From: Rhynchopus sp. YZ270_cl-10
Taxonomy: Eukaryota; Euglenozoa; Diplonemea; Diplonemida; Diplonemidae
Reading direction: 5' to 3'
Assembly: GCA_964035575.1 (NCBI GenBank)
Contig: OZ037925.1
Span: 1,054,001-1,118,000 of the forward strand
DNA length: 64,000 nucleotides
The notes below the pieces were generated by a model that was given only the letters and a program-made list of their open reading frames with translations, was not told the origin of the DNA and did no database searches. Position 1 is the first letter of the stretch. Every line of letters starts with the position of its first letter. Of this stretch, positions 39,815-50,645 are shown piece by piece. The position numbers and the translations under genes were made by a program.

Positions 39815-41362
39815 ATGCCGAAGCGACACGCAGACAGCACACAGGATGAGAACCCACCAAAGAGAAGACAGCTTTCTCCAGACGAGGTCTTCGTGGAGGC
39901 TTCCAGGAACGGCGACACGACTGCCGTGGGGGCGTTCCTTGAGAAGTTCAACCCAGACAGAACAAAAGCGTCCTTCGATGCTGCGCACGAGGCATGCAGA
40001 GGGAACCACGATGAATGCCTCACACTGCTTCTTCCGTATGTTGAGACAACGCAGATGGACATTGGGAGTCTGTTGAGTGAGTGTGTCCACGCAGACCACG
40101 TTGCGTGCACGGAGGTCCTCTTGCAGCATTGGAAGTCCGTCTGCAACAACGTGGCGTTTGTCCCGTTCGTGTCCCAACACAGCGCAGGTGAGGTGGATGA
40201 CTGTCCGGCCATGTGGACAGACCCTGCAGTGTGTCGCGTCTTGATTGATGCAGGGACAGACTTACAAACAAAGGCGAGGGGCGGAACTTCACCTCTGCAC
40301 TATGCTTGCGCTTCAGGAGCACTTGACGTTGTGAAGATGTTGGTTGAAGCAGGTGTGGGAGTGCGCGACACAGAGGACGACGGAGCGACGTGTCTTAGCC
40401 GTGCGGCGTATGCAGGACACACCGAGACTGTGCGCTATCTTGTGGGTTTGTTCCAGGTGGAAGTGAATCAAGGGGACGATGAAGGCCACACTGCGTTGCA
40501 CTGTGCGGCGAATCACACAGACGTGGTGCAGGTGCTGATTGATGCAGGTGCAGACATTGAAGCAATGAACTTCGAGGAACGTTCGCCTCTGCAGTGGGCT
40601 TGCATCACTGGAGTGCTCGAGGTTGTGAAGGTGTTGGTCAGAGCAGGTGCGGGAGTGTGTGTCACAGACGTATCAGGATGCGCCTGTCTTGCGCATGCGA
40701 CGTATAAAGGACACGCTGAGATTGTGCGCTATCTTTTGTGCTTGCCAGAGGTGGATGTGAATCGCCGGAATGATGAACACGAGACTGCATTGCAGGATGC
40801 GGTGTTTTGGAAGCGCACAGAAGTTGTGCAGGTGCTGATTGACGCAGGTGCAGACATCGACACACAGAACAACCTGGGGCGTTCGCTTCTGCTCGTTGCT
40901 TGCGCTTCAGGAGCACTTGACATTGTGAAGATATTGGTTGAAGCAGGTGCGGGAGTGCGTGCCACAGACGACCAAGGGTGCACGTGTCTTATGCTTGCGG
41001 TGTGGCATGGACGCACCGCCATTGTTCGCTATCTTGTGGGTGTGCCAGAGGTGGATGTGAATTACCAATCAGCAGCAATAGCACATGCTCCCAACCACAC
41101 TGCGTTGCACTTAGCGGCGTTTAAGAAGCATGCAGAAGTGGTGCAGGTGCTGATTGATGCAGGTGCAGACGTGGACACACAGAACAGTGACAGACGTTCG
41201 CCTCTGCACGTTGCTTGCACTTCAGGAGCACTTGACATTGTGAAGATGTTGATCAGAGCAGGTGCGGGAGTGCACGTCGCAGGCGATAACGCTGCACAGG
41301 TGCTGATTGATGCATTGCACTCGGAGCTTCAGGCAGCAAACTCTCGTGCCTCGCGAATGTGA
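39815..41362 (+). CDS. Ankyrin-repeat protein
   Basis: 515 residues from the ATG at 39815 (MPKRHADSTQDENPPKRRQL, a basic N-terminus that could be a nuclear signal). From ~130 to 505 there are about eleven ankyrin repeats with the canonical pattern: TSPLHYACASGALDVVKMLVEAG, TALHCAANHTDVVQVLIDAGADI, TCLSRAAYAGHTETVRYLV. Repeats alternate three subtypes in order, implying growth by duplication of multi-repeat blocks. The last repeat is cut short (AAQVLIDALHSELQ). No other domain; a protein-binding scaffold is the general family role. The frame is open upstream to 39494 without supporting features. Confidence 0.85.
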   Translation: MPKRHADSTQDENPPKRRQLSPDEVFVEASRNGDTTAVGAFLEKFNPDRTKASFDAAHEACRGNHDECLTLLLPYVETTQMDIGSLLSECVHADHVACTEVLLQHWKSVCNNVAFVPFVSQHSAGEVDDCPAMWTDPAVCRVLIDAGTDLQTKARGGTSPLHYACASGALDVVKMLVEAGVGVRDTEDDGATCLSRAAYAGHTETVRYLVGLFQVEVNQGDDEGHTALHCAANHTDVVQVLIDAGADIEAMNFEERSPLQWACITGVLEVVKVLVRAGAGVCVTDVSGCACLAHATYKGHAEIVRYLLCLPEVDVNRRNDEHETALQDAVFWKRTEVVQVLIDAGADIDTQNNLGRSLLLVACASGALDIVKILVEAGAGVRATDDQGCTCLMLAVWHGRTAIVRYLVGVPEVDVNYQSAAIAHAPNHTALHLAAFKKHAEVVQVLIDAGADVDTQNSDRRSPLHVACTSGALDIVKMLIRAGAGVHVAGDNAAQVLIDALHSELQAANSRASRM

Positions 41363-41593
41363 CCTCCCAGCTGTGTGTTAGCTGAGTTGGTGGTGGTACA
41401 AAAACGTTTGCATGTTGCAATCTCTGCCCAACGCAATCTTGTGAAAGGGCGTGGGACCCACACCAGCCAAAAAGTACCCGTAAATCTGCATATTTACCGT
41501 TATCAACACTTTTGTTCGAAGTAAAGAGAAACTTTAGTTCTTTTACCCCACCCACTCCACCCTCTCCAGGCACACAACGGGAGTGACCACACT

Positions 41594-44500
41594 ATGGACA
41601 AAGCCGACCAGGCCGTTGTCGACGCCGAGCGTGCGCTTGCCGCCAGCCTTGCTGCCCTGCAGCAGGCCCGCCGTGCACAGAGCGACGCACACACCTCCGC
41701 CCTCCCGCCTGCAGAGGCGCCCATCACGACCTCGGGGCAGCGCAACAACGACGTCGCGAACGACACCACCACCCCCGACGGCTATGAGAAGGTCTCCGAG
41801 GGCTGCGCCGCAGTCCTCGCACGCAAGAACAAAGACGGCAGCCAGGCGGTCTTCTACAACCCTGTCCAGGTCGTGAACAGGGACCTCTCCATTCTCGCCA
41901 TCCGCGGCTACAACGAGCTCCGCAAGGAAAAGCCCCACAAGAAGGGCCGCGCCGCGAACAAAGGCCTCCGCATCCTCGAGGCCCTCTCTGCAACAGGCCT
42001 GCGCGCCATCCGCTACTGGAAGGAGATCCCCGATGTGGACCTCATCATCGTCAACGACCTTCTCCCCGACGCCGTCGCCGCCATCCGCCGCAACATCCTC
42101 TACAACCGTGTACCCCTCGACAAAGTCGTCCCCAACTGCGACGACGCAGTCCACCTCATGCAACGACTCAGCTGGGGCACCTCCAACAGCTTCGCAAAGG
42201 GCCCAGACTACATCAAATTCCCCCCAAAACCCGAAGAAGTAAAAGACGAAGAGCCGGGCTTCTTCTGGGAGAAGCGGAAGGTCAGCAGCGGCGCAGCAGA
42301 CGATCTGTTCTCAGGGGAGAAGATGGACGTCGTGGATCTGGACCCATATGGCACGGCAGCGCCGTTTTTGGACTCAGCGATTGCGTGCGCAGAAGAAGGT
42401 GCATTGCTGTGTGTAACCTGTACCGACTGTGATGTGCTGTGTGGTGTGCACCCCGAGGCGTGCCATCATAAGTACGGTGCTATCACCGTGAAGGCAAAGT
42501 ACTGTCATGAGCTTGCAGTGCGTGTGCTTCTTGGGTGCATTGAACGTCATGCGAACCGCCATGGTAAGTACATCGTGCCGATGCTGTCGCTGCAGATCGA
42601 CTTCTACGTGCGTGTCTTCATCAGGGTGTACACCTCGAAGGCGGAGACGAAGCTCTCCATCGGCAAGCTTGGGCATGTTCTGCAGTGCAGTGGGTGTGCG
42701 GCGTTCAGGGTCAAGCCGATTGGTATGGCATTTTTTTTGTGTGTTTTTTGCATTATTTCCCTACAATCAACCTATCAATCAGGAGTCGTGCGCTGCGAGA
42801 CACACAACAGGGAGGCAAGGAGAGACCAGCAGAGGGAGATCAAGAAGCAGCGACACCAGGAGCGCAAGAGGAAGCGCGAGGACAAGCCGGAGGACTCGCG
42901 TGAGGCTGTGCAGACGGAGACAGCCGCGACAGAGAAGCCCGAGGCTGAGCCCACAGCAGCAGCAGAAGCAGAAGCAGAAACAGAGGGTGCAGCAGACGAC
43001 GTGAAGGAAGAGGAGCGCCCCACAGCAGCCCTCCCCGCCGTCCCCGGCCGCCAGGAGCCGCGCATCAAATACGGCACAGCGACCACCGTGAAGTTCCACA
43101 ACACCCTCTCCCCTCTCACACACGGCTGCAATATGTGTGGACGGTCCGTATGGGTATGTACATATGTCACGAATATGGAAAAACAGTGCACGTTATTGCG
43201 ATGTTTTCAAATACGGAAAGTCAACATAATACATCCCGCTTGATTAGATTTCGACAGTAGTTGCGTTGCATTCTGCCACCTGCCAGACACTCCTTTTAGA
43301 TGTTGTTGTTGTCTGTCACCATTTTTCTTTCAAATTGTTGTTTCCAGCGCGGATTGTGTCGGTGTGGAAAGTCGAAGTCGAAGTTGCGTCGCATCTCAAC
43401 CCCTCGAAGTTAGTCGGAAGCGCGTATTCTTTGAATATCTTACTTTGCCAACCTCTGCGCGAATCAAGTTCCGCACGTAGGGAATGAGCACGTTCACTTC
43501 CACGTCCCGACCACTCCATATGCACACCCCTGGGGGAGGTCGCTCGGTTGAGAGCAGATTGCTGAAAAGGGGCTTCGTAGCAGTCTGCTCCTTTGACGCT
43601 GACGAATATGATTTTTTGTGCTGGTTTCTATTTTTTTATGTTTTCAAATATCACAGAACTACTGCCAGATCTGGGAGAAAAAATGAAACCCCAGATTCAC
43701 AACATAGTCCCAGACCTGGACAGATTTGGAAACCAGATTTTCCACATTTCACCGTCTGGAAAAACGAGACAGATCTGGGTGGCTTACCGAGCCTTACGCA
43801 AAATCTAGCCATCTGATCTGGCAGTATCCGTGAAATATGAACATCAACAACAACAACAACAACAATACAACAACAGGTGGGTGGGCCGATCTGGAGTGCA
43901 CCTACACACGACCGTGAGTACGTCGAACGTCTCATCAAAATCCTGGACGCAAACACCGAGCAGTTCACGGTATGCCCTCTCCACCCTCATTGCTCCGCCC
44001 AGCAACCCCTTTTCCCCAACCACTTTTTCACCATCCAATTTTCCCACCCCCCCTTCTTCAGGCCAACAAACGTGTCCGTGCGCTGCTCGCATGCGCACGC
44101 GACGAACTCCCCGACTGCCCCCTCTTCTACCAGCTCGCCTCACTCAGCGGCTCGCTCAACTGTCCTACGTATGTTCTCCCCCCTCCCTCCCTCCCTTCCC
44201 CTCCCCCTTCCCCTCCCCCACACCTTCTTCCCATTCCTCTCCCATATATCCCTTATCATCCCCTACAGCATCCCCACTGCGAAGTTCAACTCCGCCCTGA
44301 AGAACCTAGGCTACCGTTTCAGCCAGGTGCACTGCTGTCCGGAAGGTGTCAAGACCGACGCACCACCGGAGATCGTCTTCGACATCATCAAGCAGTGGCA
44401 CGCACTGCTCGTGTCAGAGGGCAAGGCCTCTGCCGCACACCTCGTAGGTGCAGCAGTAGACATCAACGCAGCTCCGCAACGTGTCCAGGTCGACTTCACC

Positions 44501-44611
44501 CTCCAAGAGGGAACCGACGTCCGCGCAAAGAAAACCGGCGAAGCCAAATGGGGTAAAGAAAACATCCCCTTCTGGGGTCCCAAGCCCCGCGCTAAAGGAG
44601 AGAAGAAGTGA
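41594..44611 (+). CDS. TRM1: tRNA (guanine26-N2)-dimethyltransferase
   Basis: Five exons: 41594-42722, 42783-43153, 43877-43969, 44062-44168, 44269-44611; 680 residues. All four introns start GTATG and end AG; frames join exactly. The enzyme makes m2,2G26 in tRNA using S-adenosylmethionine. Visible: LEALSATGLRAIRYWKEIP and NDLLPDAVAAIRRNI (SAM fold), DLDPYGTAAPFLDSA (the TRM1 catalytic motif), CTDCDVLCG, and the C-terminal zinc-type LQCSGCAAF ... CNMCGR followed by VGGPIWSAPTHD, KTDAP and WGPKPRAK. A long charged insert (~390-480, REIKKQRHQERKRKRE then Glu/Ala repeats) separates the zinc halves. Intron 1 (60 bases) has no stop, so retention would add 20 hydrophobic residues. Intron 2 (723 bases) is inflated by a MITE. 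I chose donor 43154 over 43148 because it keeps the spacing to VGGP. CTCTCCAG ends at 41569, 25 bases before the ATG. Confidence 0.93.
43662..43824. mobile_element. 163-bp TA-flanked MITE in TRM1 intron 2
   Basis: Ends CTGCCAGATC and its exact complement GATCTGGCAG, flanked by TA (43660-43661, 43825-43826). The interior repeats CCAGATT/CAGATCTGG words. It follows the Tc1/mariner rule (TA duplication) but differs in sequence from the element at 2895. It lies wholly inside the intron, upstream of a CAA microsatellite that runs into the acceptor. Confidence 0.7.
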
Positions 44612-44996
44612 GATTTTGTTGGAATTCAAAAAAAATAGGGTGTCCTCCAATGAGCCCATACGGCGGGAAAGTCGTTTTATTCTGAAAAGATAAGTGTGGT
44701 TTGTTCATTCTTATCTTTTTTTTCGTTCTTTTTCTGGCATTTTTTGTACTTTATTCTTTGAAAGCGTACTGTCATATGTTAGGGGGGGACATGGATCAAC
44801 ACATATCTTCAATCAAATCGGGGGGGGAGAGGGGAGAGGGGAGGGGAAGAGCAGTGGGTGTGGGATTATTTTCGTTGTTCACAGAAACACATATTCTGTT
44901 GTGTTTGAGGGGGTCAGGTCATTGCAGGTCTGATGTATTTATTGCCTTGCGTTGAAGTGCCTTGCGTCATGATGGAACGGCGAGGGGTTTTACCCA

Positions 44997-45066
44997 TTTT
45001 TTGATAAATTGTTGGAGTAGTGTAGTTGCCTCGGTTGTGTTGCCACAGTTGTGCAATCTCCACTGC
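44997..45066 (-). repeat. SINE-like repeat, copy 4 (inverted)
   Basis: Reads GATAAATTGTTGGAGTAGTG ... CAATCTCCACTG on the + strand, the complement of copies 1-3, with a T-run at its 5' side corresponding to the tail. Confidence 0.65.
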
Positions 45067-45630
45067 TTTTTTTCAGCTTTTCCTCTATGAGGGTACGGCT
45101 ACATGCTGGATTTGCATGATTTCACCAAGAATCCACCCTCTTTGGTTCAGTCTCTCACCAAAGGTTATATGTAGGGCTTTGTATGTCAAATTTTGTCTTC
45201 TCAATTGGAGGTTACAGTAGAGGTTGTCATCTCGGGTGAGGGGGGGGTGGTTTAGGAAGGGGATGGGTGAGGCTGGCAAACAAAAGGCACGATGCGCCGC
45301 TGTGTTTCTATCTTCTCTTTTATCAGCGATGTTGCTTTTGCCTTTTTTTTGCTCCTCCCTGCCTACGTCCTCCACCCTCCGCTCCCGTTCAGTCTGTCTG
45401 AGCATTTGAAAGCAGCTGTGGGCTCTCTCACCATGGAACATTACCCATAGTTGTATGTCTGTGTTTGCTATCAGGTGTGGGTTATTCCCTAGGTACTCGG
45501 AAGATAGTACACTGTGTGTGTTGTGTGAAAGGCAGCTGTGAGTAGGTTCCATAGAGCGAAGGCTAACACTGCCATATAATCAAAAACACATCCCAAAAAA
45601 CCCCGAAAAGTTACGCTATCACATTGTATG

Positions 45631-45676
45631 GTGTCCAAGCAGGAGGCTTAGGTTCATTTTACAAGCTTTCTCTTTT
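45631..45676 (+). repeat. Dispersed hairpin motif, family 2
   Basis: TCCAAGCAGGAGGCTTAGGT, then TCATTTTACAAGCTTTCTC. Short loop; AAGC/GCTT stem retained. Confidence 0.45.
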
Positions 45677-45876
45677 ATTTTTGCAAATGAAATGCAAATA
45701 AGTAAAGAAAGACCGAGAAACAGAAACCCTCACCCCCACCTTTTTTTACTTTGCACAACTACCTCTGCTTTTTTCCTTGCCGTCGGTAGGTTAGAGTGAA
45801 AAGAAAAGAAAAGATAAACACAGCTCACAGATCACACCCCCCCACCCCATCCCCCTGCTGGGGGCCTATAGACATA

Positions 45877-47928
45877 ATGCAGATGCAAGAGTTCGGAAGC
45901 ATCGAGGAGGAAAAGCTCCCCGCTAGCGAGAAGCCATCACAGTCCACCGGCACCCCGTCCATTTCCATCTCGCACGTACACAGCAAGGAGCCGCGCCCGC
46001 ACCGGACCAGCCGCACTGCAACCATGCTGACACCGCCACCCACCTTTCTGGACCGCATTTTACCACAACTCAGCAGCGAAACCCCAGAACGCACACGGTC
46101 ACGACGTGGCGTCATCTTCTCCAGCATTATCACGCTTCTCTCCGCCTTTCTCCTTGGCCTCGTCGTTCTGGCACGCGACACAGCTCCCACCGACACATAC
46201 CTTGCGTACACCGCTCTCGGCCTCACCGCCATCCTCCTCTTGGGATCCGGCCTCTCGATCGTCCTATCCGCAACGGAGGAGTGGCTTGAGGGATTGGTCT
46301 ACTTCGCGACGCTTGCTGTTGTGGCAGCGGATGTCGATACAGTAGGGGGTATGTGGGTGTGTCTGCTGTTTGCGGTGACGGATGTGCTCTTGTTCGCGGA
46401 CCTTCCGCGGAGGCCTAGGGTGGTGGTGGTGGTGCTGGGGGTTGTGTGGATGGGTGTGCGGAGCGTCGATCTGTTTGAGGTAAAAGGAGAAGAGTGTGTT
46501 GGGAGGAGAGATGCGGTGGTGTCTTCTGTGGTCTGTGTTGTCGCTTTTCTTGCAGATTTTGCGGCGAAATTGGCGGTAGTACGGCAGCTACGATGCGCAG
46601 AGAGGCTTTCCAAAATGAATATTGCGTCAAGTGAAACAGACCTCGCAGAGGTGTCAGAGCTTGTCCAAAACCTTGCAGTGTGTATGTCATTGTATGACTT
46701 AGATGCGGCAGAGACTATAATTTCGTCGTCATCGCTGCCGGACACATTGTTGCAAGGGTTGCGGGAGATTTTGTTTCATATTAGAAAGTATAAACCATAC
46801 ATCCCGGTCGCTCAGCAGCCGGTATCCTCGGGGTTGCTGCAGGATGTGTGCGGGAGTGCAGCGATTTTATCTGAGACGTTGACTGACGGAGGGTCCTCCA
46901 ATAGTCTCGACCTAGGGCGAGAGAGCACCACAGAGTTTGCACAGAGCACCCGATCGCAGTCCACCGTCGTCACAATGGTCATGAACAAAACGCTTGCCGC
47001 GCAGAAGCGCGAACTCAAAACCCGGCACGCCTCCGTCTCTCTCGTTGTCACCAACCTCGCAAGCACCCTAGGCTCCTGGACCGGCCTGCTCTCCCCTTCT
47101 CTGCAAGACCCTGAAGACCCAGTCGGCCATGTTGCTGTCGAAGCATACGTCTGCGGCTACATCGACTCCGCTCTGCGTATCTTCCACGCAAAGAAAGGCG
47201 TTGTCGAGCTCTTCGTTGGCGACCGAATCTACGGATCTTTCAATACCAGCAGAACCTGTCTTTGCCATGTCCCTTCTGCAGTGTATTGCGCGAAGGAAAT
47301 GGTAAAGCGGCATCAAAAAATGATCTGCAACACCAGTGTCTGTACCGGGAAGGTGATCTGTGGTGATATGGGGTGTGAAGAGATGAGGAGGATGACGATG
47401 TTTGGGCAGCTTCCGCTGCTGGCGGGGGCGTTGGAGAGGGCGGGGCGGGCGTTGGGTGTGCCGCTTATTGCAAGCGACGCGGTGCACGCGGATGCATGCT
47501 TCGAAAACGAAATGCGCCTCGTCCCCAGCCTCCTCTCCATGATGAAGCACACCGCAGACCACCCAGCAGCGGAGGATTCCTTCGACTCATTTCCAACAGA
47601 TAAAAGCAAAATGCGCCACGACAACGTCGAAACCGGGTCAGAACTGCACAGAGGCGTCATGTGGGAGGTCATCCTCAACGGACAGCGCCCCGTAGAATCT
47701 GTCGTCCGCAGGCGAAACACAGAATGGATGTACGAGCTCGAGGTCGCCACCGGACGGGATTGGCATAAGTACAACTCTGCACTGCGGAAGTACATCGAAG
47801 GTGACGCTTCGCGCTTCGAGGCGCTAGAAAGCTTTGCCACAGTGACCCCTAAAGACATTGAGATGAAAAATATGCTCGATTCTGCCATGCAGAGCGAACC
47901 CGGGAGGCCATTCGTGGTGTGGGTGTAG
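45877..47928 (+). CDS. Six-span membrane protein with cyclase-like domain
   Basis: 683 residues from ATG 45877. Six hydrophobic helices lie at ~79-240 (GVIFSSIITLLSAFLLGLVV ... VVSSVVCVVAFLADFAAKLA). A helical linker follows (~255-375). Residues ~380-560 match the class III nucleotide cyclase fold: ASVSLVVTNLASTLGSWT (normally a metal-binding FxDIxxFT strand), GVVELFVGDRIYGSFN (second metal Asp in GD kept), CTGKVICGDMGCEEMRRMTM then FGQLPLLAGALERAGRALGV (GxVxxGxxGxxxR...GxxxxxAxRL pattern). The first metal Asp appears to be Asn, so activity is doubtful; it may act as a regulatory or heterodimer partner (inference). A conserved C-terminal ~100 residues follow. The frame is open to ~45796 but lacks an ATG there. 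Confidence 0.75.
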   Translation: MQMQEFGSIEEEKLPASEKPSQSTGTPSISISHVHSKEPRPHRTSRTATMLTPPPTFLDRILPQLSSETPERTRSRRGVIFSSIITLLSAFLLGLVVLARDTAPTDTYLAYTALGLTAILLLGSGLSIVLSATEEWLEGLVYFATLAVVAADVDTVGGMWVCLLFAVTDVLLFADLPRRPRVVVVVLGVVWMGVRSVDLFEVKGEECVGRRDAVVSSVVCVVAFLADFAAKLAVVRQLRCAERLSKMNIASSETDLAEVSELVQNLAVCMSLYDLDAAETIISSSSLPDTLLQGLREILFHIRKYKPYIPVAQQPVSSGLLQDVCGSAAILSETLTDGGSSNSLDLGRESTTEFAQSTRSQSTVVTMVMNKTLAAQKRELKTRHASVSLVVTNLASTLGSWTGLLSPSLQDPEDPVGHVAVEAYVCGYIDSALRIFHAKKGVVELFVGDRIYGSFNTSRTCLCHVPSAVYCAKEMVKRHQKMICNTSVCTGKVICGDMGCEEMRRMTMFGQLPLLAGALERAGRALGVPLIASDAVHADACFENEMRLVPSLLSMMKHTADHPAAEDSFDSFPTDKSKMRHDNVETGSELHRGVMWEVILNGQRPVESVVRRRNTEWMYELEVATGRDWHKYNSALRKYIEGDASRFEALESFATVTPKDIEMKNMLDSAMQSEPGRPFVVWV

Positions 47929-48684
47929 AAAAGGAAGGGGGCGCATATGTGCATGGACATCCCACTATTGTGGTCAAATTTGGGGTCGGGCATCCCATAA
48001 TGAAGAGGGGTTTTTATGTAAAAAAAAAAAACTCGATCTTCGCCTTTGGGGACACACAGAGGGTGTGGAAAACGGTCCTTATTTTGAATTTTTGGGATCC
48101 GCCCCGTTGCCCGGGTTTGCGGGTTTGCGGGTTTGCCCCGCCACCTCAATTGCCCCGTCTACACTAATGCAGGCAAGGGGGTTTTTGAAAGACGTTTTTG
48201 CAGTTTTTATTTTTGTCTCTACCGGTATGTGATTGAGTCGCACGAAGTTGCATTGTTTTTGTACTAATATTACACGAGGGGTGAGTAGACGAGGTGTGCG
48301 TGTGGGAGCGCACTTTACAGTGTCTTCCGTTTCTCAGCCCTGTTCACGAACCCATCATATGACACCCCGTAAACCCCCACACACCCCCTATACCAGGTAA
48401 CACAACGCGGCCCAAATGATTTCACTTGTCTTTTTTTTTTTTTTGACAAATGAATCGCTTTTTTGAATTTCGCAGTTCATGTTTCTTTCACACGATGTTA
48501 TAGCGGTGGTCTTGCATTACCATGTAAGGCATAGTAAAATAAAGAGTTGTTGTTACTAAAAAAGAGTCAAATTCCGGAGGGAAACATAAAGTGCTTTGTC
48601 CGACCACTCTCTTGTCCCTCAGTACATTCCACATCACTTCAGAGTTATTCTTGACAACACACTAAACCCAAAAAAAACACAACA
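47929..48684. other. Spacer before MAPEG array
   Basis: Three tandem GCGGGTTT units near 48118-48137 and A/T-rich DNA. Ends in a leader with TTGTCCCTCAG (~48620) and ACACAACA before the ATG. Nothing else recognised. Confidence 0.6.
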
Positions 48685-49140
48685 ATGACGTGGTCTGACT
48701 CCTACATCATGGCAACCATCTCGATGCCCATCTACTGGTTCCTCGTCCTTGCGCCCGCACTGATCAAGAACAACATTGTGGTGAAGGAGTCGAGCGACAT
48801 AATTGCAGTCAACTCTGAGCCGCGTACAGCTGGCGAGGAGTTCATGTCGTCGGAACACGCGAAGGCTGGCCTTGCACGCCGTGCACTTGGCGCACACCTG
48901 AACGGATGGGAGAACTTCATTGTCTTCCTCTCTGCAGCACTGACGGCGCAGGTGTCCGGTGTGAACCACAGCCTTGTGAACACAATGTGCCTGATCACCG
49001 TCATCTCGAGATTCTTCTACAACGTCATGTACCTGGGTGTGGCGAACGGACCACTTAGCTTCGTGAGAAGTCTGTGCTTCTTTATTGGCATTGGCGCTTC
49101 GATTACGATGTGGGTGGCTGCGATCATCAAGACTGCGTGA
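48685..49140 (+). CDS. MAPEG-family membrane protein, copy 1
   Basis: 151 residues, four helices: ~8-28 (MATISMPIYWFLVLAPALI), ~78-98, ~103-124 and ~130-149. The core RRALGAHLNGWENFIVFLSA is the bacterial-type MAPEG (membrane-associated proteins in eicosanoid and glutathione metabolism) pattern RA..AH.N..E....F. Family members are small trimeric ER/outer-membrane proteins, some with glutathione transferase or peroxidase activity; the substrate here cannot be read. Length fits the family. First of four tandem copies; differs from copy 2 at about a dozen residues. Confidence 0.85.
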   Translation: MTWSDSYIMATISMPIYWFLVLAPALIKNNIVVKESSDIIAVNSEPRTAGEEFMSSEHAKAGLARRALGAHLNGWENFIVFLSAALTAQVSGVNHSLVNTMCLITVISRFFYNVMYLGVANGPLSFVRSLCFFIGIGASITMWVAAIIKTA

Positions 49141-50645
49141 AGTTGATGCACAATTTATTACAATAAGACAATCTGTGTGATGAAAAAACGTTGCACCTTT
49201 TATCAGCAGACCAAACAGCCGTAGCTCATCTCAACGCAACTTTTCTTCACCCCACACCCCTACCTATTCGCAACCAAACACCTTGATTTGTTGATTGACT
49301 GATCTGCGCTTTTTTTTGAGTCACAATGTGATTTCCTTCCTTAGACAGCTTTGTGCAGTAGGTTGTCCCTAGGTGAAAGCACGGTTCTCTTTCAAAGTGC
49401 AGCTTTTTTTTTAATATGCGAACACCTTATTTCACATTTAAACTTTTTCATGGTGATCTGAGCACACAAAAGGCCATAGGATTGGTCCTTCACTCTTTCA
49501 TGCCGTGAGGTGTTTACAAAAAAAAAATCCCGCAGTTGTTTGGTTGACTAAGCAGAAGGGCTTAGAACTATATGTCCATTTATCCCCACCTTGTTTTTAG
49601 TTGTCTTTCATCTCTGTTTTCGTCTCTTTGAAGCTGTGTCAGAGGAAAGCTGTCATCTCCAAAACAAGAGCATTTTTTTCATTTCAGTTGTGTCCTGTTG
49701 TGATCCTATCGTTCAGTGAGTGCAGTGCACTCACAGTTTCTTTTTTCAATCACAACAAACACCCTTTTCACGAACACCACTAACTACCTCGCTACCTTCA
49801 CGGTTTTTTTAATCGTTTTTTATTTCTTATTTTTTCTTGAGAAATCTTGTTGCAAAATGCTATACCGTTTGCTTGGGTTACTCGAGAGGGGGGTTGTATC
49901 CCCTTTTGGTTCGCACTATGTAGAACAGAGTCTGAACGGTCCCACGCGTTTTGAAACGCCTGTTCTACGTTTTCATTGTAAAACAACAACAAAAAATGGT
50001 ATTCCACCCCCTTTCCCAGAGCCTTTTTATTTGGCTTTCAAATATTTATTTGAAAGTGTATGAATTTGTATTTGTCACTCACCCTTCATCCAGCGCTCCA
50101 GGGCCTCAGTTCGCTTCTGTTTGACCTGTCCGCGTTTTGTCCAGCCCCACCATGCTTGCGACACGCAGGACACACTTGGGCATCACAAATGACGCCAGTA
50201 CAGCGCCTCACCCGTCTCAGCAGCGACGTCCTGGAGAGGCCCTGCCAGTGCATAGGCCGCGGGTTGCAGCATGTAGTCAGGGATGATGTCCATGTATCTC
50301 ACCTGACTCTAGTCACCACCTTGAGCGGGGGGATGACAGCGTCGCTGGCCTGTTCATCCTCGGTGCGTTCCCGGTGTACGGGGCGTTCGGTGGGGAGCTT
50401 TGGAATACTATGGGGCGTCTGTTGTGCCCTGCTGTCTGCGTCGGTGCTTTGCAGAAGTGTGACACCAAGGTGCGCTTTCGGTTCCGGTGCCGCTGTGCAG
50501 ATATATTGTTCTCAAACACAAACCATTTCCCTCGATAACTGATCCCTTTGTACGGCAGAGACCCCACATATCCACAGCAGCAACACACCCACCCCCCTGC
50601 AGTGTTATATTACACACAACACACCAAACCAAAAAAAACACAACA
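49141..50645. other. Inter-copy spacer in MAPEG array
   Basis: The first ~250 bases (TTGATGCACAATTTATTACA onward) and 49600-50030 are duplicated after copy 2. Two family-2 hairpins (49453-49492 and 49542-49570). 50060-50540 is GC-richer with an open frame of 160 codons that I do not call; its last ~150 bases are shared with the leader of copy 3, including CCCCCCTGCAG (AG 50601-50602). Confidence 0.55.

Larger units (their letters stand above)
44612..45876. other. Spacer before the cyclase-like gene
   Basis: Contains an inverted SINE-like copy (44997-45066), a family-2 hairpin (45631-45676) and a short G/A tract (44820-44860). A 155-codon minus-strand frame (45085-45552) abuts the SINE-like copy and is not called. 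A possible acceptor CGGTAG lies near 45790. Confidence 0.5.

Noticed and set aside
45085-45552. 155-codon minus-strand frame
   Set aside because: It abuts an inverted SINE-like repeat and has no recognisable domain or codon bias.
50060-50542. 160-codon frame upstream of MAPEG copy 2
   Set aside because: It overlaps the shared leader; the equivalent region before copy 3 does not keep the frame.
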